Source of the DNA: an uncultured Chloroflexota bacterium | GTDB lineage: Bacteria > Chloroflexota > Chloroflexia > Thermomicrobiales > UBA6265 | Reading direction: 5' to 3' | Assembly (NCBI GenBank): GCA_937901745.1 | Contig: CALGSZ010000002.1 | Location: forward strand, 62,001-126,000 | Length of the DNA: 64,000 bases | In this document: piece after piece, positions 34,397 through 43,667 of the stretch | Layout of the letters: the number at the start of each line of letters is the position of its first letter | Numbering within the stretch: the first letter of the stretch is position 1 | The notes under the pieces: generated by a model | The model's input: only the letters and a program-made list of their open reading frames with translations | Databases searched by the model: none | Told to the model about the DNA's origin: nothing | Made by a program: the position numbers and the translations under genes

Positions 34397-35809
34397 CTAT
34401 GCCTGCCCTCCGCCGATCAGCCCCTCGGCCTTCCAGCGCTCGAAGATCTCCTTGATCTCCTGCTCCGCCTGCGCGACCGATTCTGCCGGCGTCTGCTCGC
34501 CGCGCGCGGCGCGCGCCATCATGTTCGGCAGGATTGGCACGTTGAAGACCTCGCCGATGGCCGCGTTGGCCGGTCCTGGCCAGCCGAGGTTCGTCGTCCA
34601 GTCGTTGGCGTCCTTGATCGGGACCAGCTTGTCGGCCGGCTCCGAGCCGAACGGATCGTTATCGAGCCAGCCACCCTCGGCAAAGAGCTCCGGCGTCAGG
34701 CTCGGCCAGGCCGGGAAGTTGTAGAACTTGCCCTCGTAGCAGGCGTCCTTGTAGTTGTCGACCAGGTGGAGGATGAACTCCTTGGCGGTGTCTGGGTACT
34801 CGGCGTGGTTCGGGATTTGGTAGATGAAGACCGCGTGCCCGTGCGCCAACGCTCGCTCTGGTCCCGCCGGGCCGACCAGCGGCCGGGTGAAATAGATGTC
34901 AGACGCCACATCCGGCTGGGCTTCCTGCGCGGTCCGGTAGGCGGAGATCGAGTTCAGAATGTAGGACGCCTGACCCTGGATCAGGAGCTGGTTGTTCGAC
35001 GCCGCGTTCCAGCCGAAGACCTCGTCGGTCATACAGTTCTGGTACAGCTGCGCCATGAACTCGACCGCGGCGATCGTCTCCGGCGAGTTGATGACGACGT
35101 TCTCGTTCTCATCCTGGACCTGGGCGCCGAAGGCCCACATCAGGGTTTGAGCGGCCATCTGGGAGTCGATCTCATTCGACATCCCGATGCCCATCTGAAC
35201 GCCCTGCTCTTGCCGGATCTTCGTGCCGCCTTCGAGCAGCTCATCCCAGGTCGAGGGGCCGTTCGGATAACCCGCGGCCTCCCACAACGCCTTGCGGAAG
35301 TTGCCCGGGTCCGGCGCGTAGCCGTGGCAGAAGCCGTAGAACCGGTTCGTCGTCGGGTTGAAGGAGTTGTTGCGGCACATCGCCAGCTGCTCGCCGTGGC
35401 GCGCGCTCGCCTCCTGGACGAGGTCAGTCAGGTCGAGCATCGACTTCTCGTATTGAGCGAGCGAAGCGATGTGCTCGACGAGGTCGTGACCCTCGCCGGC
35501 GCTGATCTCGGCCGCGATCGTCGCCGGGACGTCCGCGGTGTTGATGTGATCGACGGTCACCTCGACGTCGTTGGCCTCACCCCAGGCCTTGGCAAACGCG
35601 TCGAACCACGTGTCATACGCCGGCACGAAGTGGCTCCACTGGAGGATGCGGAGTTTCGTGCCTCGGATGTTGGTCGTCGGCGTCGACTGCTGTGCTGCGG
35701 CCTGGATCCGTTCCCATGTCGATAGCGAGAGTCCGGCGGCCAATGCAGCGCTGCTGCCGCGGACAAAGGTGCGCCTCGACACTGAGCGACGGAGAAGATC
35801 CTTGCGCAT
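34397..35809 (-). CDS. ABC transporter substrate-binding protein, family 1 (sugar type)
   Basis: A 470-residue extracellular solute-binding protein. The leader is Tat-like, VSRRTFVRGSSAALAAGLSLS, followed by a Gln/Thr-rich linker. The mature domain begins KLRILQWSHFVPAYDTWFDAF and has the SBP_bac_1 motif PSTWDELLEGGTKIRQE. GAAGGAGG lies 7 nt before the ATG. Several cysteines (MCRNN, GFCHGY, NCMTD, DACYEG) could form disulfides. It heads the operon SBP-ATPase-MalF-MalG and should set its specificity, which cannot be read from sequence. Its promoter at 35879-35922 has a palindromic operator. Confidence 0.9.
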   Translation of the reverse strand: MRKDLLRRSVSRRTFVRGSSAALAAGLSLSTWERIQAAAQQSTPTTNIRGTKLRILQWSHFVPAYDTWFDAFAKAWGEANDVEVTVDHINTADVPATIAAEISAGEGHDLVEHIASLAQYEKSMLDLTDLVQEASARHGEQLAMCRNNSFNPTTNRFYGFCHGYAPDPGNFRKALWEAAGYPNGPSTWDELLEGGTKIRQEQGVQMGIGMSNEIDSQMAAQTLMWAFGAQVQDENENVVINSPETIAAVEFMAQLYQNCMTDEVFGWNAASNNQLLIQGQASYILNSISAYRTAQEAQPDVASDIYFTRPLVGPAGPERALAHGHAVFIYQIPNHAEYPDTAKEFILHLVDNYKDACYEGKFYNFPAWPSLTPELFAEGGWLDNDPFGSEPADKLVPIKDANDWTTNLGWPGPANAAIGEVFNVPILPNMMARAARGEQTPAESVAQAEQEIKEIFERWKAEGLIGGGQA

Positions 35810-35878
35810 CGTCTGCCTCCTTCGTACATCACTGGACGCGGGACAGTAGGCCGCGCCACCATTGGCGGGTATGGCGTG

Positions 35879-35922
35879 ATGATCCTTAATTCTGACTACA
35901 GTGTCAACCGACTTGTAGTCAG
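35879..35922 (-). promoter_or_regulatory. Promoter and palindromic operator of sugar ABC operon
   Basis: The minus strand has TTGACA (35907-35902), a 17-bp spacer and GATCAT (35884-35879, four of six). A perfect 9-bp inverted repeat, CTGACTACA (35892-35900) and TGTAGTCAG (35914-35922), brackets the -35: one arm in the spacer, one upstream. A dimeric repressor bound here would block the promoter. Neither adjacent gene encodes a regulator. Confidence 0.7.
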
Positions 35923-35946
35923 GTCGTACTAGGCCAAGCGGTAATC

Positions 35947-37317
35947 TCAGGCAATGCGCTCGAGCACGCGGCGGAACGCGCTGATGGCCTCGTCCACGAT
36001 CCCTTCTTCCATCGCTGTCGAAGTGCAGAACATTAATCTCGGGGCGCAGAAGACGCCTTCGATCAGCAGGCCGAGATGGACAAGACGCTTGAGCGATTGG
36101 TCTCCGCGCGCGACGTCGCGATAATTCCGCGGCTGTTGCTCGGTGAAATGAAGGCCAACGAATGAGCCGTAGCCGGTGGCGAATCCAGGAACGCCAACGT
36201 CGCGCAGCGCCTGATTGAACCCGTCTCGCAGGCGATCCCCTAACCGATTGATGCGTGCAACTTCCGCAGCGGGGTAGTGCTCGAGCGCGGCGATCCCGGC
36301 GACCATCGTGATCGCGTTGCCGTTGAAGGTGCCGGACTGCCAGAGCGGTTGCGGCCGGTTCGGATCGAAGAGCTCCATCACCTCCGCTCGCCCGCCGAAG
36401 GCGCCAACCGGGAACCCGCCGCCGATGATCTTGGCGAAGGTTGTGAGATCCGGGCGCACGCCGTAATGCTCCTGCACGCCCCCGGTTTCCAGCCGGAACG
36501 TCATCACTTCGTCGAAGATCAGTAGGCTGCCATACTCGGTCGTCAGCTCCCGGAGCGCGACGAGGAACTCCCGATCGGCGGGGATCATGCCGCCCGCGCC
36601 CATCACCGGCTCGACGATGATCGCGGCGACCTCCTTGCCCCGCTCGCGCATCAGTCGCGTCACCGCGTCCACGTCGTTGAACGGCGTTGGGATGACGTTG
36701 TCGAGCGTGTTCGCCGGCACGCCGCGCGCATCGAGCGTTCCGACCGGAGCATCGTCGGGACCGGCGCTGGCGAGATCGGGATGGACGCTGACCTCGAAGT
36801 CGTCGTAGGTGCCGTGGTAGCCGCCCTCCATCTTGATGATCACGTCGCGGCCCGTGAAGGCGCGCGCGGCGCGGACGGCGTTCATCGTCGCCTCGGTGCC
36901 GGAGTTGGTGAAGCGGATGTAATCAACCGAGGCTACTCGGCTAGTGAGGATCTCAGCAAGACGCGTCTGCGATTCGAGCGCCGTCGCGAAGTTCGTGCCC
37001 TTGCCGACTTGGTTCGTGACCGCCTCGGTGATGGCCGGGTGGGCGTGACCATGGATGAGCGAGGTGTAGTTGTTGAGGAAGTCAAGGTAGACGTTGCCGT
37101 CAAGGTCGGTGAATCGGCAGCCCTGGCCGTGGGAGACGGTCAGCGGGTACGGCGGGTGGAACGCGACCGTCCGCGTGTCGCCGCCGGGCAGGACGCGCTT
37201 GGCTGATTCGAACTGCTCGGCCGACCGTGGTGTGCGTCGCCGGTATTCGGCAACCAGCTCCTCGGCGATTGCCGTACGAGATTGTCCCTGTCTAGACGTT
37301 TCGACCGAGACAGCCAT
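35947..37317 (-). CDS. Class III aminotransferase, HemL / beta-amino-acid aminotransferase type
   Basis: A 456-residue PLP enzyme. ATG 37317 follows GGAGGAGGG; the longer ORF start is unsupported. Motifs are RVLPGGDTRTVAFH, LDFLNNYTSLIHGHAHP, RFTNSGTEATMNAVR, GGYHGTYDDFEVS, EPVMGAGGMIP and the PLP lysine in FAKIIGGGFPVGAFGG. It is close to glutamate-1-semialdehyde aminomutase (HemL), but the stretch FDEVMTFRLETGG matches the beta-phenylalanine aminotransferase type better than HemL's VMTGFR. I therefore do not assign hemL. It lies 138 bp upstream of the sugar-binding protein and is divergent from the DoxX gene. A TACAAT (37371-37366) lies 49 bp from the start. Confidence 0.8.
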   Translation of the reverse strand: MAVSVETSRQGQSRTAIAEELVAEYRRRTPRSAEQFESAKRVLPGGDTRTVAFHPPYPLTVSHGQGCRFTDLDGNVYLDFLNNYTSLIHGHAHPAITEAVTNQVGKGTNFATALESQTRLAEILTSRVASVDYIRFTNSGTEATMNAVRAARAFTGRDVIIKMEGGYHGTYDDFEVSVHPDLASAGPDDAPVGTLDARGVPANTLDNVIPTPFNDVDAVTRLMRERGKEVAAIIVEPVMGAGGMIPADREFLVALRELTTEYGSLLIFDEVMTFRLETGGVQEHYGVRPDLTTFAKIIGGGFPVGAFGGRAEVMELFDPNRPQPLWQSGTFNGNAITMVAGIAALEHYPAAEVARINRLGDRLRDGFNQALRDVGVPGFATGYGSFVGLHFTEQQPRNYRDVARGDQSLKRLVHLGLLIEGVFCAPRLMFCTSTAMEEGIVDEAISAFRRVLERIA

Positions 37318-37511
37318 GGCGGTACCCTCCTCCGCGTTGCGTTCCTTCGGGTGAACGTTGGCGGGATTGTACGTCCGGCGAGCGCTGCCGTCCGCCGGGG
37401 TGACGTGCGCCTGCGCGTTGGCAACCGTCTTGCTCGGCAACACGCCAAGAGGTGTCGCGTCCGATCCGATCCGCGCGGATGTCTCACGCGGGCCAGGCAA
37501 GGGAGACGAAG

Positions 37512-38228
37512 ATGGCGAAGCTCGACATGATCACCAAGCGGATTTGTCCGCCGGAGCGGACGCGAGCCGCCGATCTCGGCCTGCTGGCGCTGCGGCTCAC
37601 CGCCGGCGGGCTGATTGCCGGTCATGGCGCGCAGAAGCTGTTCGGCGCGTTCGGCGGGCAAGGCTTTGCGGCCACCGCTGGCTCGCTCGAAGCGGGCGGC
37701 ATGAGACCGGGTAAGTTCTGGGCGGCGATGGCGGGGCTCTCCGAATTCGGTGGCGGCTCCTTGACGGCGCTCGGTTTCCTCCACCCGCTTGGCTCAATCT
37801 TGTTCCAAGGATCGATGGCAACGGCAATTCGGAAAGTGCACTGGGGGAAGCCGATCTGGGCGACGGAGGGAGGTGGCGAGCTGCCGCTGGTTTACTCGAC
37901 GATCGGTATCGCGTTCGGGCTGGCGGGTCCCGGCCGGTACTCGCTCGATCGCGTTCTCGGCTTCACCGTCCCGCGAACCGTCACCGCGCTAGCGGCCGGT
38001 GCCGTTGTCGCCGGGATCATGATCGCGAACCGGCCGAAGGAAGAGGAGCAGCCGGAGCAGGCAAGCGCGGACGAGGCCGCGATGGAAGAGCCAGAGAGCG
38101 GCGAAGATCGGATCGTCGAGACGCAACCGGCTCCAGCCTCGTCGTCCGATCAAGGCCGGCCTCAGGGCGAGGCGGAGACGATGGGGACGTCTGAGTCGCA
38201 GGCCGCCGCCGGTCCCGAACACTCGTAG
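37512..38228 (+). CDS. DoxX-family membrane protein
   Basis: A 238-residue protein with a four-helix DoxX-like membrane domain (LGLLALRLTAGGLIAGHGAQKLFGAFGG, FWAAMAGLSEFGGGSLTALGFL and following), including the HGxQKLFG motif of this family. After the last TM segment (ALAAGAVVAGIMIANRP) comes a 60-residue acidic, low-complexity tail rich in Glu, Ala, Ser and Pro, probably disordered. ATG 37512 follows GGGAGACGAAG. DoxX relatives are linked to quinone or thiol redox chemistry; the role here is unknown. It is convergent with lgt across 32 bp. Confidence 0.82.
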   Translation: MAKLDMITKRICPPERTRAADLGLLALRLTAGGLIAGHGAQKLFGAFGGQGFAATAGSLEAGGMRPGKFWAAMAGLSEFGGGSLTALGFLHPLGSILFQGSMATAIRKVHWGKPIWATEGGGELPLVYSTIGIAFGLAGPGRYSLDRVLGFTVPRTVTALAAGAVVAGIMIANRPKEEEQPEQASADEAAMEEPESGEDRIVETQPAPASSSDQGRPQGEAETMGTSESQAAAGPEHS

Positions 38229-38260
38229 CAGCCGAAATAGAGCCGCCGGTGGCGACGGCG

Positions 38261-39136
38261 CTACGACAACTCCCTGGCCGATGCCGAAGGTTGCGCGCTC
38301 GCGACGGCGTGATCCTGCGCGTGTGCTTCGCTCGGCGCGACAACAGGTCGGCCGGGCCAGACAGTACGCCGGACCACGAGCATCGCCAAGCCGCCGATGA
38401 TGAAGGCGCCGCTGAGCCAGTACGCGGCCGGCAGCGGACCGATGTAGAGGCTGTCGGTTCGCATGGATTCGATCGCCAGACGGGCGATGCCGTAGAGGAC
38501 GAGATACGTCCATAGCGCATCGCCCTCTCGCAGGCCGCGGCTGCGCGGCATCCGCAGCACCATCCAAATCAACACACCGGCAATGAGCAGATCGAGGATG
38601 CCTTCATACAGAAAGGTCGGATGGAACGTGGCGTACTCCGCGTACTCCGCCGGGCGATTCGCCGGATCGATACGCACGGCCCAGGGGAGATCGGTCGGCG
38701 TGCCGAACGCTTCTTGATTGGCCCAGTTCCCCCAGCGGCCGATCGCTTGTCCCACGGGGACCGCCGCGATGACGATGTCCGCCCAGGCGAGGAAGGGTTG
38801 GTTCCGGCGCCGGCAGAACCACGCGAAGACGAGGATGCCGCCCGCCAGCGCGCCGTGAATCGTCAGGCCGCCAAGGCGGATGTTCAGCGCGCGGTCGGGA
38901 TGCTCGGTGTAGTAGTCGAACTTTAGGAGCAGATAGTACAGCCGTGCTCCGACGATCCCGCCGAGCACGACCCATGGCGCGATGTCGAGGATGAACTCGG
39001 GATCCATGGCCCGGCGCCGGGCGAGGACGTGCATGATGGCAATCGCGACGGCGATGCCAGTGAGGATGAACACCGCGTACCAGCGGACGTCGATGCCGAA
39101 GAGACTGAAAGCGACGGGATCTGAAAGCGAAGGCAC
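38261..39136 (-). CDS. lgt: Prolipoprotein diacylglyceryl transferase
   Basis: Inner-membrane enzyme (291 aa) that transfers diacylglycerol from phosphatidylglycerol to the lipobox cysteine of prolipoproteins. Seven or so TM segments are visible. The Lgt signature GQAIGRWGNWANQEAFG is present, with the essential arginine and asparagine, together with the conserved RWYAV near the N-terminus, GLTIHGALAGG and HPTFLYEG. The start is GTG 39136 with AAGGGAG upstream. The C-terminal 35 residues are a polar extension. One probable substrate is encoded at 23737. Confidence 0.93.
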   Translation of the reverse strand: MPSLSDPVAFSLFGIDVRWYAVFILTGIAVAIAIMHVLARRRAMDPEFILDIAPWVVLGGIVGARLYYLLLKFDYYTEHPDRALNIRLGGLTIHGALAGGILVFAWFCRRRNQPFLAWADIVIAAVPVGQAIGRWGNWANQEAFGTPTDLPWAVRIDPANRPAEYAEYATFHPTFLYEGILDLLIAGVLIWMVLRMPRSRGLREGDALWTYLVLYGIARLAIESMRTDSLYIGPLPAAYWLSGAFIIGGLAMLVVRRTVWPGRPVVAPSEAHAQDHAVASAQPSASARELS

Positions 39137-39257
39137 GCCAAACTCCCTTGCGCCCGGTCACCTTCGCCGGCGCGCTGGAATATGGTACGCGCTCTCGCCC
39201 CGAAGGGACGACGACCCAGGCGTCGGTACAGACGCGGACGTATATGTCTAGGCCGCG

Positions 39258-42200
39258 TCACTCAGGCGACTTTGCGGCGCCGCTTCGTGGAAGCCAGACA
39301 TAAAACGTGGTGCCGTGCGATTCGCCGGCACTCTCGGCCCAGAGACGGCCGCCATGCCGCTCGACGATGGTGCGAGAGATGAAGAGACCGAGGCCGAGCC
39401 CGGGCAGATTGCTACGGGCGGCGTTCGGCGCGCGACCGAACGGCTCGAAGATCGACTCCAGCGCCTCCGGTGGCAGGCCGATGCCCTCATCCTGGACCGA
39501 GATCAGCGCGCCATTGTCTGACTCCGCGAGCGAGAGGACGATCGTGCCGCCACCAGGCGAGTACTTGACGGCGTTGTCGAGCAGGTTGTTGAGCACTTGC
39601 TCGAGCCGATCCTCGTCGGCCGCCAGGGAGATCGGTTCAGAGGGCAGGCGGCAGCTGAAAGTGTGCTGGCTGCCTCGTAGCTGCTCCTCGTAACTCGAGC
39701 CGATGCGGTGCACGAATTCGACGAGGTCCAAGGGCTGTCGTCTCAGCGGAAGTTGACCCAGGCGGATGCGGGAGACGTCGAGCATGTCGTCGACGAGGGC
39801 GCTGAGGCGGTCGCCCGCCTCAGCGAGACGGCTGACGTACCTTCCCACCCGCGAGCTTTCTGGTTCCGCTTGGGCGAGCTCGCGGCGCAGCAGCTCGCTG
39901 AAGCCGTTCATCGCGGTGATTGGCGTCCGCAGCTCGTGCGCGGCCACTGAGAGAAACTGGTCGCGCGCGGCGATCGCGGTCTGCGCTTCGTTATAGAGAC
40001 GCGCGTGGTCGATCGCTGTCGCCGCGCGCCGCGCGACCTCCTCGGCCAAGATCAGTTCCGGCTGACCGTAGCGGCCGGGCATCTTCGCGTAAAGGCTCAG
40101 CACGCCGAGCGTCGAATTTCGAGCGACGAGCGGCACGGCGATGGCCGAGCGGAATCCTAGGCGGCGGAACTCGGCTAAGGTTTCCGCATCCTCGACCATC
40201 TGCTGTTGCAGGTCGTCGTCGATAACGGAGTAGAGGACCGATCGGCCTAGCCGCAAGGCGACGCCTGGTCCCTCGGTTGCCCCGGGATCGAGCGCCGGAC
40301 GGTCGAGCTGAAGCAATCGCGTCTGGAGTCGCGGATCGTTGTGGGCGGCCGCGACACGCTGGATACGGCCGTGATCGTCAATGGCGTCGATCACTGCCCA
40401 GTCCGCGAGGTAGGTGACGGCCTGGCTTACGACCGCGTTCAGCGTCGTCGCCGGATCGAGCGATTCGGCGAGGCGCGCGCTCGTTTCGGCAAGGAACCGC
40501 AGATCCTCCTCCGCCTTTCGCCGCTCGGTGATGTCGCGACAATTGGCGACGATGCCGCCGATGGCCGGGTCATCGAGGAGATTCGTGGCCGTGATCTCCA
40601 GCCAACGTTTCGAGCCATCCCGGTGGCGCACCTGAACGGTGATGGGTGGAGAGACGCCGGGCGTTCTCGAAATGCGGTTGAAAGCGCGACGCAGCCGCTG
40701 GGCATCACCGGCGAACGTTTGCCAGATTGGTCCGCTGTCGACCACTTCCTGCGGGGAGAGGCCGATGACTCGCTGGATTGCCGGGCTCGCGTAGCGAACG
40801 GTCCCGTCGCCAGCGACGATCATGATGATGTCCGACGCGTTTTGAACGAGTGAGCGGAACCGCTCCTCACTGCGCTGAAGTGCTTCCGCCGCGCGACGCC
40901 GCTCCGTCACGTCTTGGAGATACAGCGAAAGGCCGTCCGGCGAGGGATAGACATGGATCTCGAGCCAGCGGTCGCGCCGCGCCAGGAACTCGTCGAATTG
41001 GACGGCCCGCTGGGAATCCACCGCGTCTCGCAGGTGCTGAAGGAAGGATGGCGAAACGGTGGTCGCTAGCGTCTCTCGAATCTCCTTACCGATGAGGTCC
41101 TCGCCGGCTTTTCCGAGCAACGCCGCCGCGCGAGCATTGACATAGGTAAAGCGCCACTCCGGATCGATCGCGATGAAGCCCGCCGTGATGCGCTCGAGGA
41201 TGTCAGTGATGCGGCGCTGTGCTTCTTCTGCCTCGATCCGCGCCGCTTCGGCCTGAGCGAGCCGGACGCGCTCCTCCTCCAACCGCTTGCGGCTGGTGAT
41301 ATCCATCGTGACGCCGATCAGCCGCGCGGCCCGGCCGGTCGCATCCCGCTCGACGACGCGCCCCAGGCCAGCCAGCCACCGGACCGTGCCGTCGGGCCAA
41401 ACGACGCGATACTCGACGTCGTAGTCGCCATCCCCGGCGATCGCGCGGTCATCCGCGTCGAACACGATCTTGTGATCGTCCGGGTGAATCACGGCGAACC
41501 ATGCGCCGCGATCCAGGCCAGGTGTGCCGGGCGGCAGTCCGTAGAGGGGACCCATCTGCTCCGACCAGTACACCTGGCCGTTGACGACGTCCCAATCCCA
41601 GGTGCCCATCGCCGCGGCTTCCATCGCGAGGCGGAGTCGTTCCGCGCCGCGACGGACGTCCTCGTGCAAGCGCGCGCGCTCGACAGCGATGCTGAGATGC
41701 TCGCCGATGGCGGACATCAAGCGGAAATCGGCGGCGCCGAGGCGCTGGTTCCCTTTGCTTTCGACATTCAGCACGCCGGCGACGGCTCCCTGTCCGAAGA
41801 ATGGGACCGCGACCTCCGAGGTCAGGTCTTCGACTGCCGCCAGGAAATCGGGCTCTGTGGTGACATCCTCGATGAGCACGGGCTGCCCGGTCCGGGCGAC
41901 GCGCCCCATGATGCCTCGCTCGATCGGGATGCGACGAAGCACGCGGTCATAGCCGACCTGATGCTGGAGGACGAGCGTGCTACCGGCCTCGAGGAGATAG
42001 ACGCTGACGTGCGAGTAGCCGAACGTCGCGGCCGTTGCCTCGACGACGGTGCGGAAGATGGCGGGCAGCTCGAGATGTCGCCCGAGCGCGGTCCGCACTT
42101 GATGGAGGAGCGAAAGCTCGCGAGCCTGGCGCTGCGCGGAGGCGACCAGCGCGTGCAGCCGGTCGTCGTCGGCGCGACGCGCTTGGTCGATGCGTGCCGA

Positions 42201-42578
42201 TTCATTCCTGGCGCGACGCTCCGCCAACGCTAGCTCGGCGGCGATGGTGTTCGCGTCGGCTGTCGCGCCGATCGCGTGATCGATGCCGGTTGGAAGCGCG
42301 GCGACCGTGCCGGGGGTGAGACGTGTGACCAGGGCGATGACGGCCGTGCGCGCGCCTGGGGCGTGAAGATGGATGAGGCCGATTGCCCCCGGTACGGGAG
42401 GATGGGCTCGGGAGGTCAGGTCGGTGGACGTGCCGACCGAATAGCCGAGTGAGCGGGCCGCCGCGATGACCGCGTCACGCAGGCGAGGATCGGGTACGGC
42501 GATCGTGGCTGTCGGCCGCTCGTGGGCGCCGCTGCCCGCTTCCGCATCGACTGGGGTGGCGTTCGAGTATTCGGTCAT
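39258..42578 (-). CDS. Multi-sensor histidine kinase (GAF-PAS-PAS-PAS-GAF-HisKA-HATPase)
   Basis: A soluble 1106-residue sensor kinase. Approximate order: receiver-like but degenerate N-terminal domain (20-125), coiled linker, GAF1 (165-310), PAS1 with PAC (320-435, WDWDVVNGQVYWSEQ), coiled coil rich in Glu/Arg (435-465), PAS2 (465-565), PAS3 (575-690), GAF2 (710-860), HisKA with H881 in AAHELRTP, and HATPase with NNLLDNAVKYSP, DEGIGLPP and GLGLGLF. No TM segment is present, so it senses cytoplasmic or diffusible signals. No response regulator is adjacent; the pfkB gene ends 118 bp upstream. The N-terminal domain lacks the Asp phosphorylation pattern of a true receiver. Confidence 0.9.
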   Translation of the reverse strand: MTEYSNATPVDAEAGSGAHERPTATIAVPDPRLRDAVIAAARSLGYSVGTSTDLTSRAHPPVPGAIGLIHLHAPGARTAVIALVTRLTPGTVAALPTGIDHAIGATADANTIAAELALAERRARNESARIDQARRADDDRLHALVASAQRQARELSLLHQVRTALGRHLELPAIFRTVVEATAATFGYSHVSVYLLEAGSTLVLQHQVGYDRVLRRIPIERGIMGRVARTGQPVLIEDVTTEPDFLAAVEDLTSEVAVPFFGQGAVAGVLNVESKGNQRLGAADFRLMSAIGEHLSIAVERARLHEDVRRGAERLRLAMEAAAMGTWDWDVVNGQVYWSEQMGPLYGLPPGTPGLDRGAWFAVIHPDDHKIVFDADDRAIAGDGDYDVEYRVVWPDGTVRWLAGLGRVVERDATGRAARLIGVTMDITSRKRLEEERVRLAQAEAARIEAEEAQRRITDILERITAGFIAIDPEWRFTYVNARAAALLGKAGEDLIGKEIRETLATTVSPSFLQHLRDAVDSQRAVQFDEFLARRDRWLEIHVYPSPDGLSLYLQDVTERRRAAEALQRSEERFRSLVQNASDIIMIVAGDGTVRYASPAIQRVIGLSPQEVVDSGPIWQTFAGDAQRLRRAFNRISRTPGVSPPITVQVRHRDGSKRWLEITATNLLDDPAIGGIVANCRDITERRKAEEDLRFLAETSARLAESLDPATTLNAVVSQAVTYLADWAVIDAIDDHGRIQRVAAAHNDPRLQTRLLQLDRPALDPGATEGPGVALRLGRSVLYSVIDDDLQQQMVEDAETLAEFRRLGFRSAIAVPLVARNSTLGVLSLYAKMPGRYGQPELILAEEVARRAATAIDHARLYNEAQTAIAARDQFLSVAAHELRTPITAMNGFSELLRRELAQAEPESSRVGRYVSRLAEAGDRLSALVDDMLDVSRIRLGQLPLRRQPLDLVEFVHRIGSSYEEQLRGSQHTFSCRLPSEPISLAADEDRLEQVLNNLLDNAVKYSPGGGTIVLSLAESDNGALISVQDEGIGLPPEALESIFEPFGRAPNAARSNLPGLGLGLFISRTIVERHGGRLWAESAGESHGTTFYVWLPRSGAAKSPE

Positions 42579-42695
42579 CAGTCCTAGCGGTTGCCGGCAG
42601 ATCGCCGCGAAATAGTCACGCCTTTCCGGCGCAATGCCGACTATAGGCTGTTCATTGTCAGATGTGCCAGCGCGGCCGGCAGGTGCGGCCCGAGG

Positions 42696-43667
42696 TCAGG
42701 TGACCCACTCCCGCGCGAGGAGTTCCCCGATCTCCGCCGGCGTCGGCAAAGCGTCCATCGCCCCGTGGCGTGTCGTCGTCAGCGCCCCGGCTGCCGAGGC
42801 GAAGCGAACGTCGTCCCGCGTCAGGCGTTGCCAGTCGGCCGCGAGCAGCCGGGAGACGAGCGCCGCGGTGAAGGCATCGCCGGCGCCGGTGGGGTCGATG
42901 GCGTCGACGGAGAAGGCGGGGAGGTGATTGTCGCCGTCTATGACGGCTCGCGCGCCGCCGAACCAGGCTCCCCTCGCGCCGTCGGTCAGCACGACGAAGG
43001 GAGCGCTGTAGGCGTCGAGCCGGTTCAGCGCGGTCTCGACGTCTTGAGCATCGAGGAGGTAGCGCGCGTCATCCAGGCTGAGCTTGAGGAGCGTCGCCTG
43101 GCGCATGATCGGCTCGCAGGCCGCTCTGGCCGCGTCCATCGACGACCAGAGTGTCGGCCGGAGATTGACATCGAAGCAGATCGGGATGCCGGCCCGCGCT
43201 GCGGTTTCTACCCCGGCCAGAATCGCCGTTTGCGACGGCTCCGCGGCTAACGCCACCGAACCGACAATGACCGTGGAGACATCTTCGATCCGGGCCGCTG
43301 CGATATCGTCCGGGGCGAGCAGCACGTCCGCGAGACGGAGCAAGCGGAAGTGACCATCGCCCCGCTCATCCTTCCAAGCGAAGGCGATGGTGGTATCCGC
43401 CTTGTCGGTCGCGCGGAGCCGCGAGATATCGACGCCGAAGCCGTCCAGCGTCGCGCGGAGCTTGGAACCGAACGGATCGTCGCCGACGACGCCGCAAAAC
43501 GCGCTCGGTACGCCGAGTCGAGCGAGCGCGACCGCGACATTGGCAGGAGCCCCACCGGGTCTCGCGACGAAGGTCGTGACGTCCTCGAGGCGGTTGGCGC
43601 CGTCGGCCGCGATCAGGTCGATCAGCACCTCGCCGATCGCCAAGGCTGGCCGGGCCCCGACGCTCAT
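42696..43667 (-). CDS. PfkB-family carbohydrate kinase
   Basis: A 323-residue ribokinase-fold sugar kinase, most like fructokinases. The N-terminal substrate-binding part has GEVLIDLIAADG and ARPGGAPANVAVALARLG (PfkB signature 1). Signature 2 is DAIDPTGAGDAFTAALV, with the catalytic aspartate. Length and motif spacing are normal. Its ATG overlaps the stop of rel by 4 bp (ATGA), so translation is probably coupled to the stringent-response enzyme. Fructose, 2-keto-3-deoxygluconate or another sugar could be the substrate. Confidence 0.87.
   Translation of the reverse strand: MSVGARPALAIGEVLIDLIAADGANRLEDVTTFVARPGGAPANVAVALARLGVPSAFCGVVGDDPFGSKLRATLDGFGVDISRLRATDKADTTIAFAWKDERGDGHFRLLRLADVLLAPDDIAAARIEDVSTVIVGSVALAAEPSQTAILAGVETAARAGIPICFDVNLRPTLWSSMDAARAACEPIMRQATLLKLSLDDARYLLDAQDVETALNRLDAYSAPFVVLTDGARGAWFGGARAVIDGDNHLPAFSVDAIDPTGAGDAFTAALVSRLLAADWQRLTRDDVRFASAAGALTTTRHGAMDALPTPAEIGELLAREWVT

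Noticed and set aside
42640..42680. Possible sigma-54 promoter (TGGCAC) before the large histidine kinase
   Set aside because: The downstream TTGCA-type half-site is missing at the required spacing.
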